From Streptomyces sp. NBC_01481 (lineage in GTDB: Bacteria > Actinomycetota > Actinomycetes > Streptomycetales > Streptomycetaceae): DNA of 64,000 nt. A program made the position numbers and the translations under genes. Shown here piece after piece: positions 30,776 to 39,596 of this stretch (the first letter of the stretch is position 1; each line of letters opens with the position of its first letter). The notes under the pieces were generated by a model. The model had not been told where the DNA came from. It worked only from the letters and a program-made list of their open reading frames with translations, and searched no databases. The stretch covers positions 446,501 through 510,500 of the forward strand of contig NZ_JAPEPT010000001.1 in the NCBI RefSeq assembly GCF_026339995.1. The letters run 5' to 3'.

Positions 30776-31620
30776 CGGGAGTGTTCCTCCAGCGTCTTCC
30801 GGATCAGTGCGGCCGATCTCAGGGGGCTCAACGCCAGAGCCCGAAGGTGATCGAACGCCTTCGTGTAGAGGTGCACGTCCGTGGGCTCTTCGAGGTAGAC
30901 CGAGTCGGTCAGCCCTTCTCGATAGACCACGTCGGGGTCCTCCTGTTCGGGGAAGCCGAGGATCATGTAGGTCCCTGTTACCGGATACGCGCCGGCGTCG
31001 AAGGGGAGTACCTGAACGGTCACATTCCTCAACCTCGCCGCTTTCAGCATACGTTCGAGCTGTGCGGCCATCACCTGGCGGCTGCCGATCAGATGCATGA
31101 GCGCACTCTGGTGGATCACCGTCCAAAGATCCGGTGGGCTCGCTTTGACCAGTAGCTCCTGCCGCCTCATGCGTACGTCGACCAGGCGTTGGATCTCCTC
31201 ATCGGTCTGTTCCGCGGACACTCGGCACAGTTCGGTTGCGTACTCGGGAGTCTGCAGCAGCCCCGGGATGAACTCCCCTTGGTAGCTACGGAGAGTTGAA
31301 GCCGCCTGTTCCAGGCCCACGTATACGGAGAACCAAACGGGGACGGCATCTCCCTGAGCGTGCCACCACCCTTTCGTCTTCGACTCCTTGGCCAAGAACT
31401 TGAGGAGCTCGCGGAGTTCGTCCGAGGTCCCGTAGAAACGACACAGAGCATCCACATCGGACGGCTGGACGCGCCCCTGTCCGGTCTCCATGCGGTTGAC
31501 CTTGGAGCTGCTCCAGTCCAGCTCCTGGCCCACGTGAACGCAGGTGAAGCCGTGGTCCTCGCGGAGCTTCCTGAGCTCGATCGCCAACCGACGGCGGCGA
31601 GCGGTGGGAGAGCCTGCCAT
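30772..31620 (-). CDS. XRE/DUF5753 family regulator (WhiJ-like)
   Basis: A 282-residue DNA-binding protein. The helix-turn-helix is at residues 12-60 (IELRKLREDHGFTCVHVGQELDWSSSKVNRMETGQ), and the DUF5753 domain covers residues 100-280 (GEFIPGLLQTPEYATEL, DLWTVIHQSALMHLIG, VQVLPFDAGAYP). ATG 31620 has AAGGAG. The gene forms an operon with DUF397 and is divergent from an ATP-binding protein gene, the classic whiJ-type arrangement described in S. coelicolor. It probably acts as a repressor whose activity depends on the DUF397 partner and the ATPase (inference). Confidence 0.92.
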   Translation of the reverse strand: MAGSPTARRRRLAIELRKLREDHGFTCVHVGQELDWSSSKVNRMETGQGRVQPSDVDALCRFYGTSDELRELLKFLAKESKTKGWWHAQGDAVPVWFSVYVGLEQAASTLRSYQGEFIPGLLQTPEYATELCRVSAEQTDEEIQRLVDVRMRRQELLVKASPPDLWTVIHQSALMHLIGSRQVMAAQLERMLKAARLRNVTVQVLPFDAGAYPVTGTYMILGFPEQEDPDVVYREGLTDSVYLEEPTDVHLYTKAFDHLRALALSPLRSAALIRKTLEEHSR

Positions 31621-31800
31621 GCCAACTCCTTGTGCTGTAGCGGATGTTCCATCCCATCGGAAGTACCGCGAAAGGCCAATCACCCGATGGAGGGAATCCC
31701 TTCGTGCACGTTGCACGAAGGGAATCGCATTGGGAACCTCTTACTGGGAGTGACTACTGGTCACGCAGTGCACGAGGAATCGTCAGGGAGGCGGATCGAC

Positions 31801-32463
31801 ATGATCTATGGCCAGGATTGCGTCAAGCGGAAGCCCTGGGAGATTGCGTTCGCGGCCGATCCGGCCGAACTGTCAGGTTTACGAAGGGTGTTGAGACTGC
31901 ATCTGACCCTGTGGGGTCTGCCGGACCTGGTCGAGGCGGCTCAGATCTGCGTCACCGAACTGGCGTCGAACGTCATCAAGCACGTGGGAGCCGGCACGCC
32001 GACCAGGCTGGCCGTTTCGATGAGCGGTACGTACCTCCGCATCGAACTGCACGACCCGGACACGCGCGCGCTGCCCACCTTGCTCAGCGCGGGGGACGAG
32101 GCCGAGTCGGGCCGTGGCATGACGCTCGTCGACTCGGTCACCGACCGGTGGGGAGTCGTCCTCCGGGCAGACTCCAAGTTCGTCTGGTGCGAGTTGGCCA
32201 CGAAGCTGACCGGCCCGAACGGGCACACCGACAGTCCCCGAGTGTCGCATGCCGAGGAGTACCTCACGCTCTACGGCACGGCCCGCAATCCGCGGCGGTC
32301 AGGATCGGGTCGCCTGAGCGTGGCCGTGGCAGAGGAGGCGGCGATCGACCTGATCGCCGACCTCCTCCACTGGCTCCGGGCTCATGGGTGCGACCCGGAT
32401 GAGGCGCTGGATCGGGCTCAGGTGCACTTTGAGGCGGAGGAGCTGAGCATCACCGATCCGTGA
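31801..32463 (+). CDS. HATPase-family ATP-binding protein of whiJ-type locus
   Basis: A 220-residue protein. The N-terminal two thirds are a GHKL (histidine-kinase-like/anti-sigma) ATPase domain: ELASNVIKHV (N box near residue 52), ELHDPDTR and then EAESGRGMTLVDSVTDRWGV (G2 box). The C-terminal 70 residues are a helical extension. It is divergent from the WhiJ-like regulator and is the third member of this locus type. A TTA codon at 31879-31881 suggests bldA-dependent translation. ATG 31801 is used, following GGGAGGCGG; it could start further upstream in frame. Confidence 0.85.
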   Translation: MIYGQDCVKRKPWEIAFAADPAELSGLRRVLRLHLTLWGLPDLVEAAQICVTELASNVIKHVGAGTPTRLAVSMSGTYLRIELHDPDTRALPTLLSAGDEAESGRGMTLVDSVTDRWGVVLRADSKFVWCELATKLTGPNGHTDSPRVSHAEEYLTLYGTARNPRRSGSGRLSVAVAEEAAIDLIADLLHWLRAHGCDPDEALDRAQVHFEAEELSITDP

Positions 32464-32477
32464 CCCAGATACTCCGG

Positions 32478-33830
32478 TCAGGTGCGCAGGTAGGAGTGGA
32501 TCGCCGAGGCGATGGCTGTGCCGAGTGGGATCGGTACCGCGTTGCCGATCTGTCGGGCGATGTCCGTCTTCGAGCCGCACCAGCGGAAGTCGAGGGGGAA
32601 GCCCTGTATGCGGGCGGCCTCGTAATGGGTGATCGGACGAGCGGCGGTCGGGTGGAGGTACCGGCCCTTCTCGGGCTTGAAGAATTCGGTTCGGATGGTT
32701 ACAGAGGGCTCGCCCAGGCGAAGTCGGCCCATAACGTCCCCCGTCCCGGTGTTGTGATTGTCCCAGCTATCGGTCGAGAGATATTTGACCGGTGTCCTCA
32801 CGCCAGGAGGATTCGGGTTGTCGAAGATCCGGATTTCGCCGTCCTCGTTCACCGTGTACCACTTGCCGTGCAGGTCCTTGCGGTTTCCACCCCGAGGGAT
32901 GGCTCGGTAGCGGGCCCTTGAGAGTGGCTCCGGATTGCGGCCGAAGTGGAGGTCGCTGGTCGTGAAAATACCGGGGAGGACGGTGTCCACCTCAGGGATG
33001 TAGTCCTTGCCGTCCGGAAGTTCGGTGCCTCGGACCACGAGTCGGGACGATTCGTTGAACACGCTGTCGACTGCTCGCCAGTACGAGGGGCCCACGTCGA
33101 CGCCGTCGAGCGGTTGGGTCGAGACGCCGATGCTGTGCTTCGGGCGTCGCACGTGCGTCGTGGCGGGGTACATCATCGCGCGACCGTTGTCGACATCACG
33201 GTGCACACCGATGACGATGGCTCGCCGACGTGCTTGGACTGCACCGTAGTCGGCGGCGTTGAGGAGATAGCGCTTGTACTTCTTCTCCTCGGTGTCGGTC
33301 GCTTCATGGCCGGGAGGGTCGACGAGCCGGTATTCGGCCAGAAGGCCGCCCTCTTCCACTTCACTGAGCAAGTTGCGGAACTCGTCCGACTTGAGAAAGC
33401 GATCGACGTTCTCGATGACGAAGACTTTGGGGCGAATTTTGGCGACGATGCGAACGTATTCCTCCCACAGGCGGTTACGTTCGGCTCCCTTTTTATGACG
33501 GTTCAAGGCTGAGAAGCCCTGACAGGGTGGTCCCCCGACCACGACGTCCGCATTGAGGGCGTCCTCCGCCGGTTTCCAGTCCTCAATGTCCTCGAGGTGG
33601 ACGCGGGCGGCAGGGAGAGCGTCGTCCGTTCGGCCGCTTCCGAAGTTCACGGCGTACGTGGCAGCTGCGGCGGGGTCGTGCTCGACCGCCGCGACGCTGT
33701 GGAAGACGGGTCCGTCGTCCTCCGCCCCCTCCGGGCGGAACTCGTGAAACCCCTGAGTGAAGCCACCGCAGCCGGAGAAAAGATCCAGGACTTTGATGGG
33801 CTCGGGGGCGAGGGGGCGGGGCGTGCGCAT
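32478..33830 (-). CDS. DNA cytosine-5 methyltransferase
   Basis: A 450-residue C5 methylase that protects or marks DNA. The motifs are intact: SAM-binding LDLFSGCGGFTQGF (residues 14-27), catalytic GGPPCQGFS near residue 100, ENV near residue 138, and QARRR. The C-terminus has the motif IX/X signature EAARIQGFP and RQIGNAVPIPLG. The target-recognition region lies between, about residues 200-370; the target sequence cannot be read from sequence. It is the last gene of the minus-strand defence operon, 9 bases after the DUF6339-methylase gene. Its product would supply host protection (inference). Confidence 0.93.
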   Translation of the reverse strand: MRTPRPLAPEPIKVLDLFSGCGGFTQGFHEFRPEGAEDDGPVFHSVAAVEHDPAAAATYAVNFGSGRTDDALPAARVHLEDIEDWKPAEDALNADVVVGGPPCQGFSALNRHKKGAERNRLWEEYVRIVAKIRPKVFVIENVDRFLKSDEFRNLLSEVEEGGLLAEYRLVDPPGHEATDTEEKKYKRYLLNAADYGAVQARRRAIVIGVHRDVDNGRAMMYPATTHVRRPKHSIGVSTQPLDGVDVGPSYWRAVDSVFNESSRLVVRGTELPDGKDYIPEVDTVLPGIFTTSDLHFGRNPEPLSRARYRAIPRGGNRKDLHGKWYTVNEDGEIRIFDNPNPPGVRTPVKYLSTDSWDNHNTGTGDVMGRLRLGEPSVTIRTEFFKPEKGRYLHPTAARPITHYEAARIQGFPLDFRWCGSKTDIARQIGNAVPIPLGTAIASAIHSYLRT

Positions 33831-33839
33831 GAGGGGATC

Positions 33840-35687
33840 TTAGCTGCGCAGGGCGGCGGCGATCGCCCGTCCGACAGCGGTCGCGAGAGGCGGCGGCATC
33901 GCATGGCCGATCTGGCGATACCTGGACGTCTTGCCACCGAAGAGGCGCCACTCCGGCGGAATCGCCTGGATCAGCGCGGCCTGGTCGACGGTGAGCTTGG
34001 GTTGGACGTCCACGGGGAAGTCCGCGCCGGGAGGTTCGTCGCCAAGGCTGTTGCCGTTCACGCCTAGTGAGGCCCACGCCTTCTTGGTGCCCGTGGGACC
34101 GAGGTCGGCACCGCCCCGCCGGTCGGAGCCGCCGACGAGTGCGGGAGCGAGGCGGTCGGCGCCCTTGACCCAGCGCTCTGCGCCGGGCCATCCATATGCG
34201 GACATGGAAGGGCCGAGGACCTGGCCGACGGTCGGGGGTGGCAGTTCGTCCGGCTCGGGCCAGGAGAAGCGGAAGAAGTACGAGTCCTGCAGGGCGACCA
34301 GGAAGCCGCTGCTTCGGTTCTGCGGCACGCCGAAGTCCGCGGCATTGAGCACTCGCCAACTCCAGCGGTAACCCTCGCTCTTGAGCTCGGTTTCGATCCA
34401 TGAGCGGTCGTCCTCGAAGCTCGGGCTCTCGACCAGGTCCGGGACGTTCTCCAAGAGCACGGCTTTCGGACGGAGCTCGCGTACCAGCCCGATCGCAGCC
34501 CGGAGAACGCCGCGCTCTTCCGTGTCCTCGGCACGACCGACAGTTGCTGAGGACTTCACGCGAGGGAGTCCGCCGCTGAGGAGATCGATGCCAAGCGTGT
34601 CCGGCCGCATACCGGGGTGGAATTGCGAGACGTCCATGCAGACCACGTCCCAATCAGGTCGGTTGAGGTCGATCGTGAAGCAGGCATCGGCCTTGCTGTC
34701 GATGAGCAGTACTGGGTCGAAACCGGCGCTCTCGAGTCCAAGCGCCTGTGCTCCCGCACCGGCACAGATCTCCAACGACCTGAACCGACGGGAATCGACC
34801 GACGCCGCCGGAGCAGTCTGGGGAATCGGTGACTTCTCCCTCGGCGAGTCGGCTGCGGACCATTCACTGGCAACGCTGCTTCGCGCCGTGTCCTGCCCGG
34901 TCCGCGAAGTCTCGTCCGTAGAAGGCTGGGAGGTGAGGCGTTGGGCGTCGACAGATTCATGGGCAACCGCCCGGAGCTCGTGGTCCAACGCGTGCTCTTC
35001 GATCCCGTCGAAGAGCACGAACGGGGCGAGCCGCAGCAGCCGCTTGAGGAAGTCGCGCAGGGTCTCGCGTTCGTTCAAGCCGGTCAGATCGAGGTCTTTC
35101 CAGACGCGGAGGATGGCCCGGACCATGTGCGGACTTCCGCCGAGCGCGGCTCGGCGTGCGTAGATCTGGTCGAACGCGGCCTCGCCGAGGATCTTGAGGG
35201 CCCCGTACGGTTCCGAGTCGTCGGAGGAGCGCACGAGCTGGGCACGCCACCACAACCGGCCGAAGACGTGCCGGGTGAGGTCCGTACCGAGGACACGGTC
35301 TCTGGGCGGCTGGGGATAGCGCCAGAAGGCCACATCCGGGAGCAGAACCAGCGCGAGGAAGGCCCAGGCGTCACGTGACGCAGCCTCGGCCGGCACCATG
35401 CCCATCTCGGCGTGCAGCAGAGCGGCAAGCCGGAGGTCGAAGTCGGCGTTGCGGGCACGGTCGGAGTCGTCGGGGAAACCGGCACGCCTGGCCAGGTCGA
35501 CGACGTCTGTACGCAGTTCCTGAAGCCGAGCGGCGGAGACCCGGTCACCACCGGTCGCCACATACACCGCCGACTCGTGAGAAACGACCACTCGTCCGGC
35601 CAGCTCGGTGATCGTCAGGTGTCGGTACTCCTCGAAGAGCGGTCTGGCCTGTTCGGCGAGCAACCGGGGGTAGAGGAAGCTCATCAT
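33840..35687 (-). CDS. DUF6339 protein fused to a C5 methylase domain lacking the catalytic Cys
   Basis: A 615-residue fusion. Residues 1-235 match DUF6339 (MMSFLYPRLLAEQARPLFEEYR, AFWRYPQPP-RDRVLGTDLTRHVF, GGSPHMVRAIL). A low-complexity linker leads to a C5 methyltransferase fold from about residue 295: motif I is SLEICAGAGAQALGLESAGF, ENV and NAADFGVPQNR are kept, and the C-terminus has AALIQAIPPEWRLFGGKTSRYRQIGHAMPPPL. Motif IV reads GGLPRVKSS instead of GGPPCQxFS, so the nucleophilic cysteine is absent and the domain should not methylate. SAM or DNA binding may be retained. ATG overlaps with the upstream gene by 4 bases. Confidence 0.8.
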   Translation of the reverse strand: MMSFLYPRLLAEQARPLFEEYRHLTITELAGRVVVSHESAVYVATGGDRVSAARLQELRTDVVDLARRAGFPDDSDRARNADFDLRLAALLHAEMGMVPAEAASRDAWAFLALVLLPDVAFWRYPQPPRDRVLGTDLTRHVFGRLWWRAQLVRSSDDSEPYGALKILGEAAFDQIYARRAALGGSPHMVRAILRVWKDLDLTGLNERETLRDFLKRLLRLAPFVLFDGIEEHALDHELRAVAHESVDAQRLTSQPSTDETSRTGQDTARSSVASEWSAADSPREKSPIPQTAPAASVDSRRFRSLEICAGAGAQALGLESAGFDPVLLIDSKADACFTIDLNRPDWDVVCMDVSQFHPGMRPDTLGIDLLSGGLPRVKSSATVGRAEDTEERGVLRAAIGLVRELRPKAVLLENVPDLVESPSFEDDRSWIETELKSEGYRWSWRVLNAADFGVPQNRSSGFLVALQDSYFFRFSWPEPDELPPPTVGQVLGPSMSAYGWPGAERWVKGADRLAPALVGGSDRRGGADLGPTGTKKAWASLGVNGNSLGDEPPGADFPVDVQPKLTVDQAALIQAIPPEWRLFGGKTSRYRQIGHAMPPPLATAVGRAIAAALRS

Positions 35688-36580
35688 GACACCTCGAAGA
35701 TCTTGACCGCCGCCTGCAGATCCGAGGCGAACAGGGCGGGTGACTGTCGTCGACGCAGACGGATGTCAGTGATCGACTGTCCCGGGAAGAGCTGGTCGAA
35801 CAGACTCAGCAGGGTGGCGCCCAGCGATCCGTCGGGGAAGTCTGCGTCCTCCGCGAAGTCGTCGTTGTTGAGTGCGTGCTCGAGCATGATCCGGGCGGCG
35901 TCCGCGTACACCGCGGAGAGCACGATCCGATCCACCTGTCGGGGCTTGCCGGCGTTCTCGAACGCGGTCGCGGTGACGCTGTTCCGCTCATTGACGAGCA
36001 GAAGCAGGGACCCCATGGTGGCGCTCTCCAAGCCCCCGCTGATCTGCAGGTGCCAGGCTGCGTCATCGGGAAACGACGTTCGGGCGAAGTCGATCACGGC
36101 CATGGGGAACTGCGGCGCGTCGCCCTGGAGGCGCAGCGACTCCTGATCACTCCACAGCACGGAGCCCGCCCGGCGGGGGGAGGAGGGGCGGGCGTCATTC
36201 CGGCGCTCGGCAAGGACGAGTGCCGTGTCCAGGAGGAGCAGGCCGCCCAGATCGGCACCCCGAAGCCGGAAATCCAGCTCCACTGTGCTCGTGCCACTTT
36301 CGGTCAATCGCACGTGTTGAGCGGGCCCGCTGAGGTTGGACCCGGTGGCCGTCCACACGGCCGAGAGCATCAGCGCCGCGTCGGTCGGAAGACCCGACTG
36401 CGAACGTGCCCGATCCAGGTCGACACGGACAGTCCTGCGCAGGTGCAGGTCCATCTGGTAGTCCCAGTCCGGCAGCGACTCGGGCATCTCGACATCGCCG
36501 TCCTCGGTCACCAGCAACCACGCCTCGGCGGCCATGACGGTCTCGGCCGGGATGCGATAGGGAAGAACGCGCCGGGTCAT
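35684..36580 (-). CDS. Unrecognised defence-operon protein, 298 residues
   Basis: No known family was recognised. It is a soluble, mostly beta-sheet-and-helix protein, starting MTRRVLPYRIPAETVMAAEAWLLVTEDGD. It lies between the GHKL ATPase and the DUF6339-methylase with 4-bp overlaps at both ends, so it is expressed in a fixed ratio with them. In the published MutL-Z1-DUF4420-AIPR (MZA) systems an uncharacterised fourth component sits in the same neighbourhood; whether this is its relative cannot be told by eye. Confidence 0.8.
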   Translation of the reverse strand: MTRRVLPYRIPAETVMAAEAWLLVTEDGDVEMPESLPDWDYQMDLHLRRTVRVDLDRARSQSGLPTDAALMLSAVWTATGSNLSGPAQHVRLTESGTSTVELDFRLRGADLGGLLLLDTALVLAERRNDARPSSPRRAGSVLWSDQESLRLQGDAPQFPMAVIDFARTSFPDDAAWHLQISGGLESATMGSLLLLVNERNSVTATAFENAGKPRQVDRIVLSAVYADAARIMLEHALNNDDFAEDADFPDGSLGATLLSLFDQLFPGQSITDIRLRRRQSPALFASDLQAAVKIFEVS

Positions 36581-38574
36581 GGAGTCTTCACCGCCTCGAC
36601 CTTGATGCCGATCTCGGTCATGGTGTCCGGGGCCGGTCGCACGAGGGCGCGCCAGACGGACTCGCTGCCCTCGATCACGTACGTCTCGGAGGCATGCAGG
36701 CGACCGTCATCGTCCTCCCAACCCAGGAGCACGGGCATGCTCGCCCCGATGGGCGGATCCGTCTCGCGTCCGCCTGTTCCGGGGAGTGTGACGGCAAGGT
36801 CGATGTGGACCCGCTGCGGCCCGGGCACGGGCAGCCGGAACTCCTGGACGAGCACAGAGGTGTCGCCGCGATCGTCGTAGTAGGGGTCGCCGACGTACTG
36901 CACTCTCGGACGTCGGCGCGGCATGCTTGTTCCATCGCTCCCCGGTGCTTCGGTGAACGACTGCCCATCGACGCCGAAACCGCCGGGACCGGCCGATCCG
37001 TCCGCTGTTGGCAGTCCCGCACCGGACGGTGCCGTCTTCGGGACGGGACGTCCCGGAGACGAACGGGTAGCGCTCTCCTCCGAGTCGTCCGGCTTCGACG
37101 AGCGGGTGACAGTGCTGCCCGGCTTGGAGTAGGAAGTGGCCCCGCCGATCCCCCAGGCGCCGCCCACCAACCCGGAGAAGAGGGAACTGGCTGCGCCCAG
37201 TGCGACATTGCTTGCTCCGGGACGCGCTATACCGCCGAGGGAGAGGAGCTGAGCCTGAGCCTCTGCGATGCGCGTGAACGTCGTCTGCACGAAGGTGCTC
37301 TCGGGCCTGTCGAGCGACTGCGGGTGCCAGGCATCGTGCGTGGGTGGTTCGGCCTTCGCGTAGATCTCGTCCATGTCTTCGTCGGCCCGGAAGACGCCGG
37401 CGTAGCCCTGGTTCACGCTGGGGGGTTTCGGCCCGGGCTGGTACGTGACGACGAGCTCCGCGGGCCGCATCAGACAGACGTGATGGACGAGATCCTCGAT
37501 GTCGAGCATGCGGGACGCACGGGTCGGCTCCAGCGGAGGCATGATCCGTTTCACCAGACCGAGACGCCCCAGATACCGCTTGGGCCTCAAGCAATGCAGA
37601 TCGCTTCCGTCCGGGCCGATCATCGTCTCGTAGGCGGCGACGAACATGTTGAGCGGGCGGACCTCCCGCGGATCCGGCACAGAGTGTGGGACGCCGTCGC
37701 ATTTGACGGAAAAACTCATGGCAGGTGGCTTCTCGCCGGTCGAGATCATCTTTGGCCAGAGGTGCCAAGTGATGGTCTCGGCCAGGTAGTTGGCCGCCTC
37801 GGACGGCTCCAGCTCGTCCAGGTTCGGATCGATGACAACGACGGTTGTCCCGGTCTCGTCAGGGCCGAAGGGTTTGAGGCCCAAACGCTGAGCTGTGGCC
37901 TCCGCCTCCCGGCCGACCAGGGGTTCGACGACGTCTCCCGAGGTGTTGCCCCACCAGTGTCGACCGGTGTAGCGACGATTTCCGGCGGGCTCTGCGGCCA
38001 CGTAACTCTTCCAGAGAGTGCAGCCGATGAGTCGGGTCTCGTGGCCTCCCTGTGCGGTACGGCATCGGGAGTGCACGAGGACGGTGCCGGACTTGGACAG
38101 CAGGTAGAAGATGCCCTTGCCGAAGCCGTAGGTACCACCGCCCAGCGCGGTGTCGCGCGGCTCGCCGATGTTGCGGATGAAGGAGACGAAATCGCGGTCG
38201 GGGCCAACCGCGTCGTCGGCGCGGGTGGGTCCTCCGAGCCCTCGGGTGCCCCGGTCCGAGACGGACAGGACCCGGATCGAGCCGCGTCTGAAGGTCTCGC
38301 GCAGCGGGAAGTTGTCCGCCCCGGTGGGGGCTCCGTCGAGAAGGATCTCTCGCCACATGCCGGCGTGGGCCGGGCCGACCGTCCACATGTCGATGCGGTA
38401 GTCGACCGGATTCGAGGACGGCACGAGACGGGCGTCCCAGCTGTTCTGGGCGGACTCGCGTACCAGGATGGTGAGCAGGTCGAGTTCGGGGCGTCCGAGC
38501 TGGTTGCGGATGCCCTCTGCGGCGCTTGCGCCTTCCGGAGGGTACGGCTGGGAGAACCAGCGGGGCTCCGTCAC
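36577..38574 (-). CDS. MutL/MORC-like GHKL ATPase
   Basis: A 665-residue predicted ATPase. The Bergerat-fold motifs are N-terminal: the asparagine box ILVRESAQNSWDAR near residues 36-48, then SDRG at about residue 107, and the glycine-rich lid GGGTYGFGKGIFYLLSKSGT near residue 146, as in HSP90, MutL and MORC proteins. A long C-terminal part contains a Ser/Pro/Gly-rich linker (residues about 470-550) and a final beta domain. In predicted restriction systems such ATPases work with Z1 helicases. ATG overlaps with the DUF4420 stop by 4 bases. Confidence 0.85.
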   Translation of the reverse strand: MTEPRWFSQPYPPEGASAAEGIRNQLGRPELDLLTILVRESAQNSWDARLVPSSNPVDYRIDMWTVGPAHAGMWREILLDGAPTGADNFPLRETFRRGSIRVLSVSDRGTRGLGGPTRADDAVGPDRDFVSFIRNIGEPRDTALGGGTYGFGKGIFYLLSKSGTVLVHSRCRTAQGGHETRLIGCTLWKSYVAAEPAGNRRYTGRHWWGNTSGDVVEPLVGREAEATAQRLGLKPFGPDETGTTVVVIDPNLDELEPSEAANYLAETITWHLWPKMISTGEKPPAMSFSVKCDGVPHSVPDPREVRPLNMFVAAYETMIGPDGSDLHCLRPKRYLGRLGLVKRIMPPLEPTRASRMLDIEDLVHHVCLMRPAELVVTYQPGPKPPSVNQGYAGVFRADEDMDEIYAKAEPPTHDAWHPQSLDRPESTFVQTTFTRIAEAQAQLLSLGGIARPGASNVALGAASSLFSGLVGGAWGIGGATSYSKPGSTVTRSSKPDDSEESATRSSPGRPVPKTAPSGAGLPTADGSAGPGGFGVDGQSFTEAPGSDGTSMPRRRPRVQYVGDPYYDDRGDTSVLVQEFRLPVPGPQRVHIDLAVTLPGTGGRETDPPIGASMPVLLGWEDDDGRLHASETYVIEGSESVWRALVRPAPDTMTEIGIKVEAVKTP

Positions 38575-39596
38575 ACGGACTCCTGGATCATGCTGTCGAT
38601 CGCTTGGGACACCTGGTCATGCGTGAGAGGGGCAGGGGCCTCACCGGACAGGTCGATGGTGTACTCGACGTCCAGTACCGACACCGGTACACCGGCCGCG
38701 CTGAGTTCCCGGCCTGTGAGACCGGGGAATCCGGGGCCGACTTGATACCACCTCTCCTCGCTGACCACGAAGCGCACATCGTGGTAGAGGTCGGCGTCGG
38801 ACGGGCGGTATCCGGCTTCTGCAAGCAGATCGAGTAGCGCACCCTCGTCGTCGCACAGACGAAGTGCCTCGCCCACCGCCTCCACGAAAGCGGTGCCTGC
38901 ACCGCTCACGGCTGTGCGGTGCAGGCGGAACCAGGCCAGGCACAGCGTCCCGCCCTCCGGCACTTCGAGCTGGTCAAGCCCGTGGATCCGCGGCCTTCGT
39001 CCTTCGGTTGCAGTGCTCGACTTCACCTCGACTGCGGTGGTCGCGGCAGAGAAGTCGTGGCGGTGCCCCTCGGGGCCGCGCCAGAGCCGGTGTGCGCTCG
39101 GGTCCTTCTCGAGAAGACGGTTGAGTACGGTCAACTCGCCGAAGAGCCCTGCAAGTTGCTCGGGCCCCAGCGGCCTTCCCTGCGCTCGGAAGAGGGCTTT
39201 CCATCGGTCGAGAACACGGTAGAGCGCCTTGACGGGGTTCTCGGGCAGCTCTTCGGCCGCGCCCAGCACGTCCACGCACAGCTCAGTGAACAGATCGTTG
39301 AGGTCGCTGCGCAGGCAGGTGAGGTCGGCGTACGTCTGGTAGGTCTCCTCGTCCTCCAGCGCCCGCTTGCGCAACTGGAGTACGGGTCCGTCCAGGCCGG
39401 GACGGATCTTACGGTGCGCGTGGATCGGCACCAGAAGATGGTGATGCCCGTCGTGGTCGACGGCCACGGCCATCGGCCCGCTCCCGGTGACAACAGTCAG
39501 CTCGGCGACCCGTAGGCGATGCTCCCCGCTGGTCTGCTCGGCTTCCAGCGCTGCCCACTGCTCCTCGACGAGGCTCCGGAGCTCGTCGTCGTTCAT
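38571..39596 (-). CDS. PD-(D/E)XK nuclease (DUF4420 family)
   Basis: A 341-residue predicted endonuclease. The DUF4420 core is visible: LAGLFGELTVLNRLL (helical E near residue 150), then GPEGHRHDF (catalytic D near residue 180) and AVEVKSSTATEG (E-X-K near residue 190). This is the family nuclease pattern and all acidic residues are intact. It lies between the ATPase and Z1 genes with 4-bp overlaps. In this system it is the best candidate for the DNA-cutting effector. Confidence 0.87.
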   Translation of the reverse strand: MNDDELRSLVEEQWAALEAEQTSGEHRLRVAELTVVTGSGPMAVAVDHDGHHHLLVPIHAHRKIRPGLDGPVLQLRKRALEDEETYQTYADLTCLRSDLNDLFTELCVDVLGAAEELPENPVKALYRVLDRWKALFRAQGRPLGPEQLAGLFGELTVLNRLLEKDPSAHRLWRGPEGHRHDFSAATTAVEVKSSTATEGRRPRIHGLDQLEVPEGGTLCLAWFRLHRTAVSGAGTAFVEAVGEALRLCDDEGALLDLLAEAGYRPSDADLYHDVRFVVSEERWYQVGPGFPGLTGRELSAAGVPVSVLDVEYTIDLSGEAPAPLTHDQVSQAIDSMIQESV

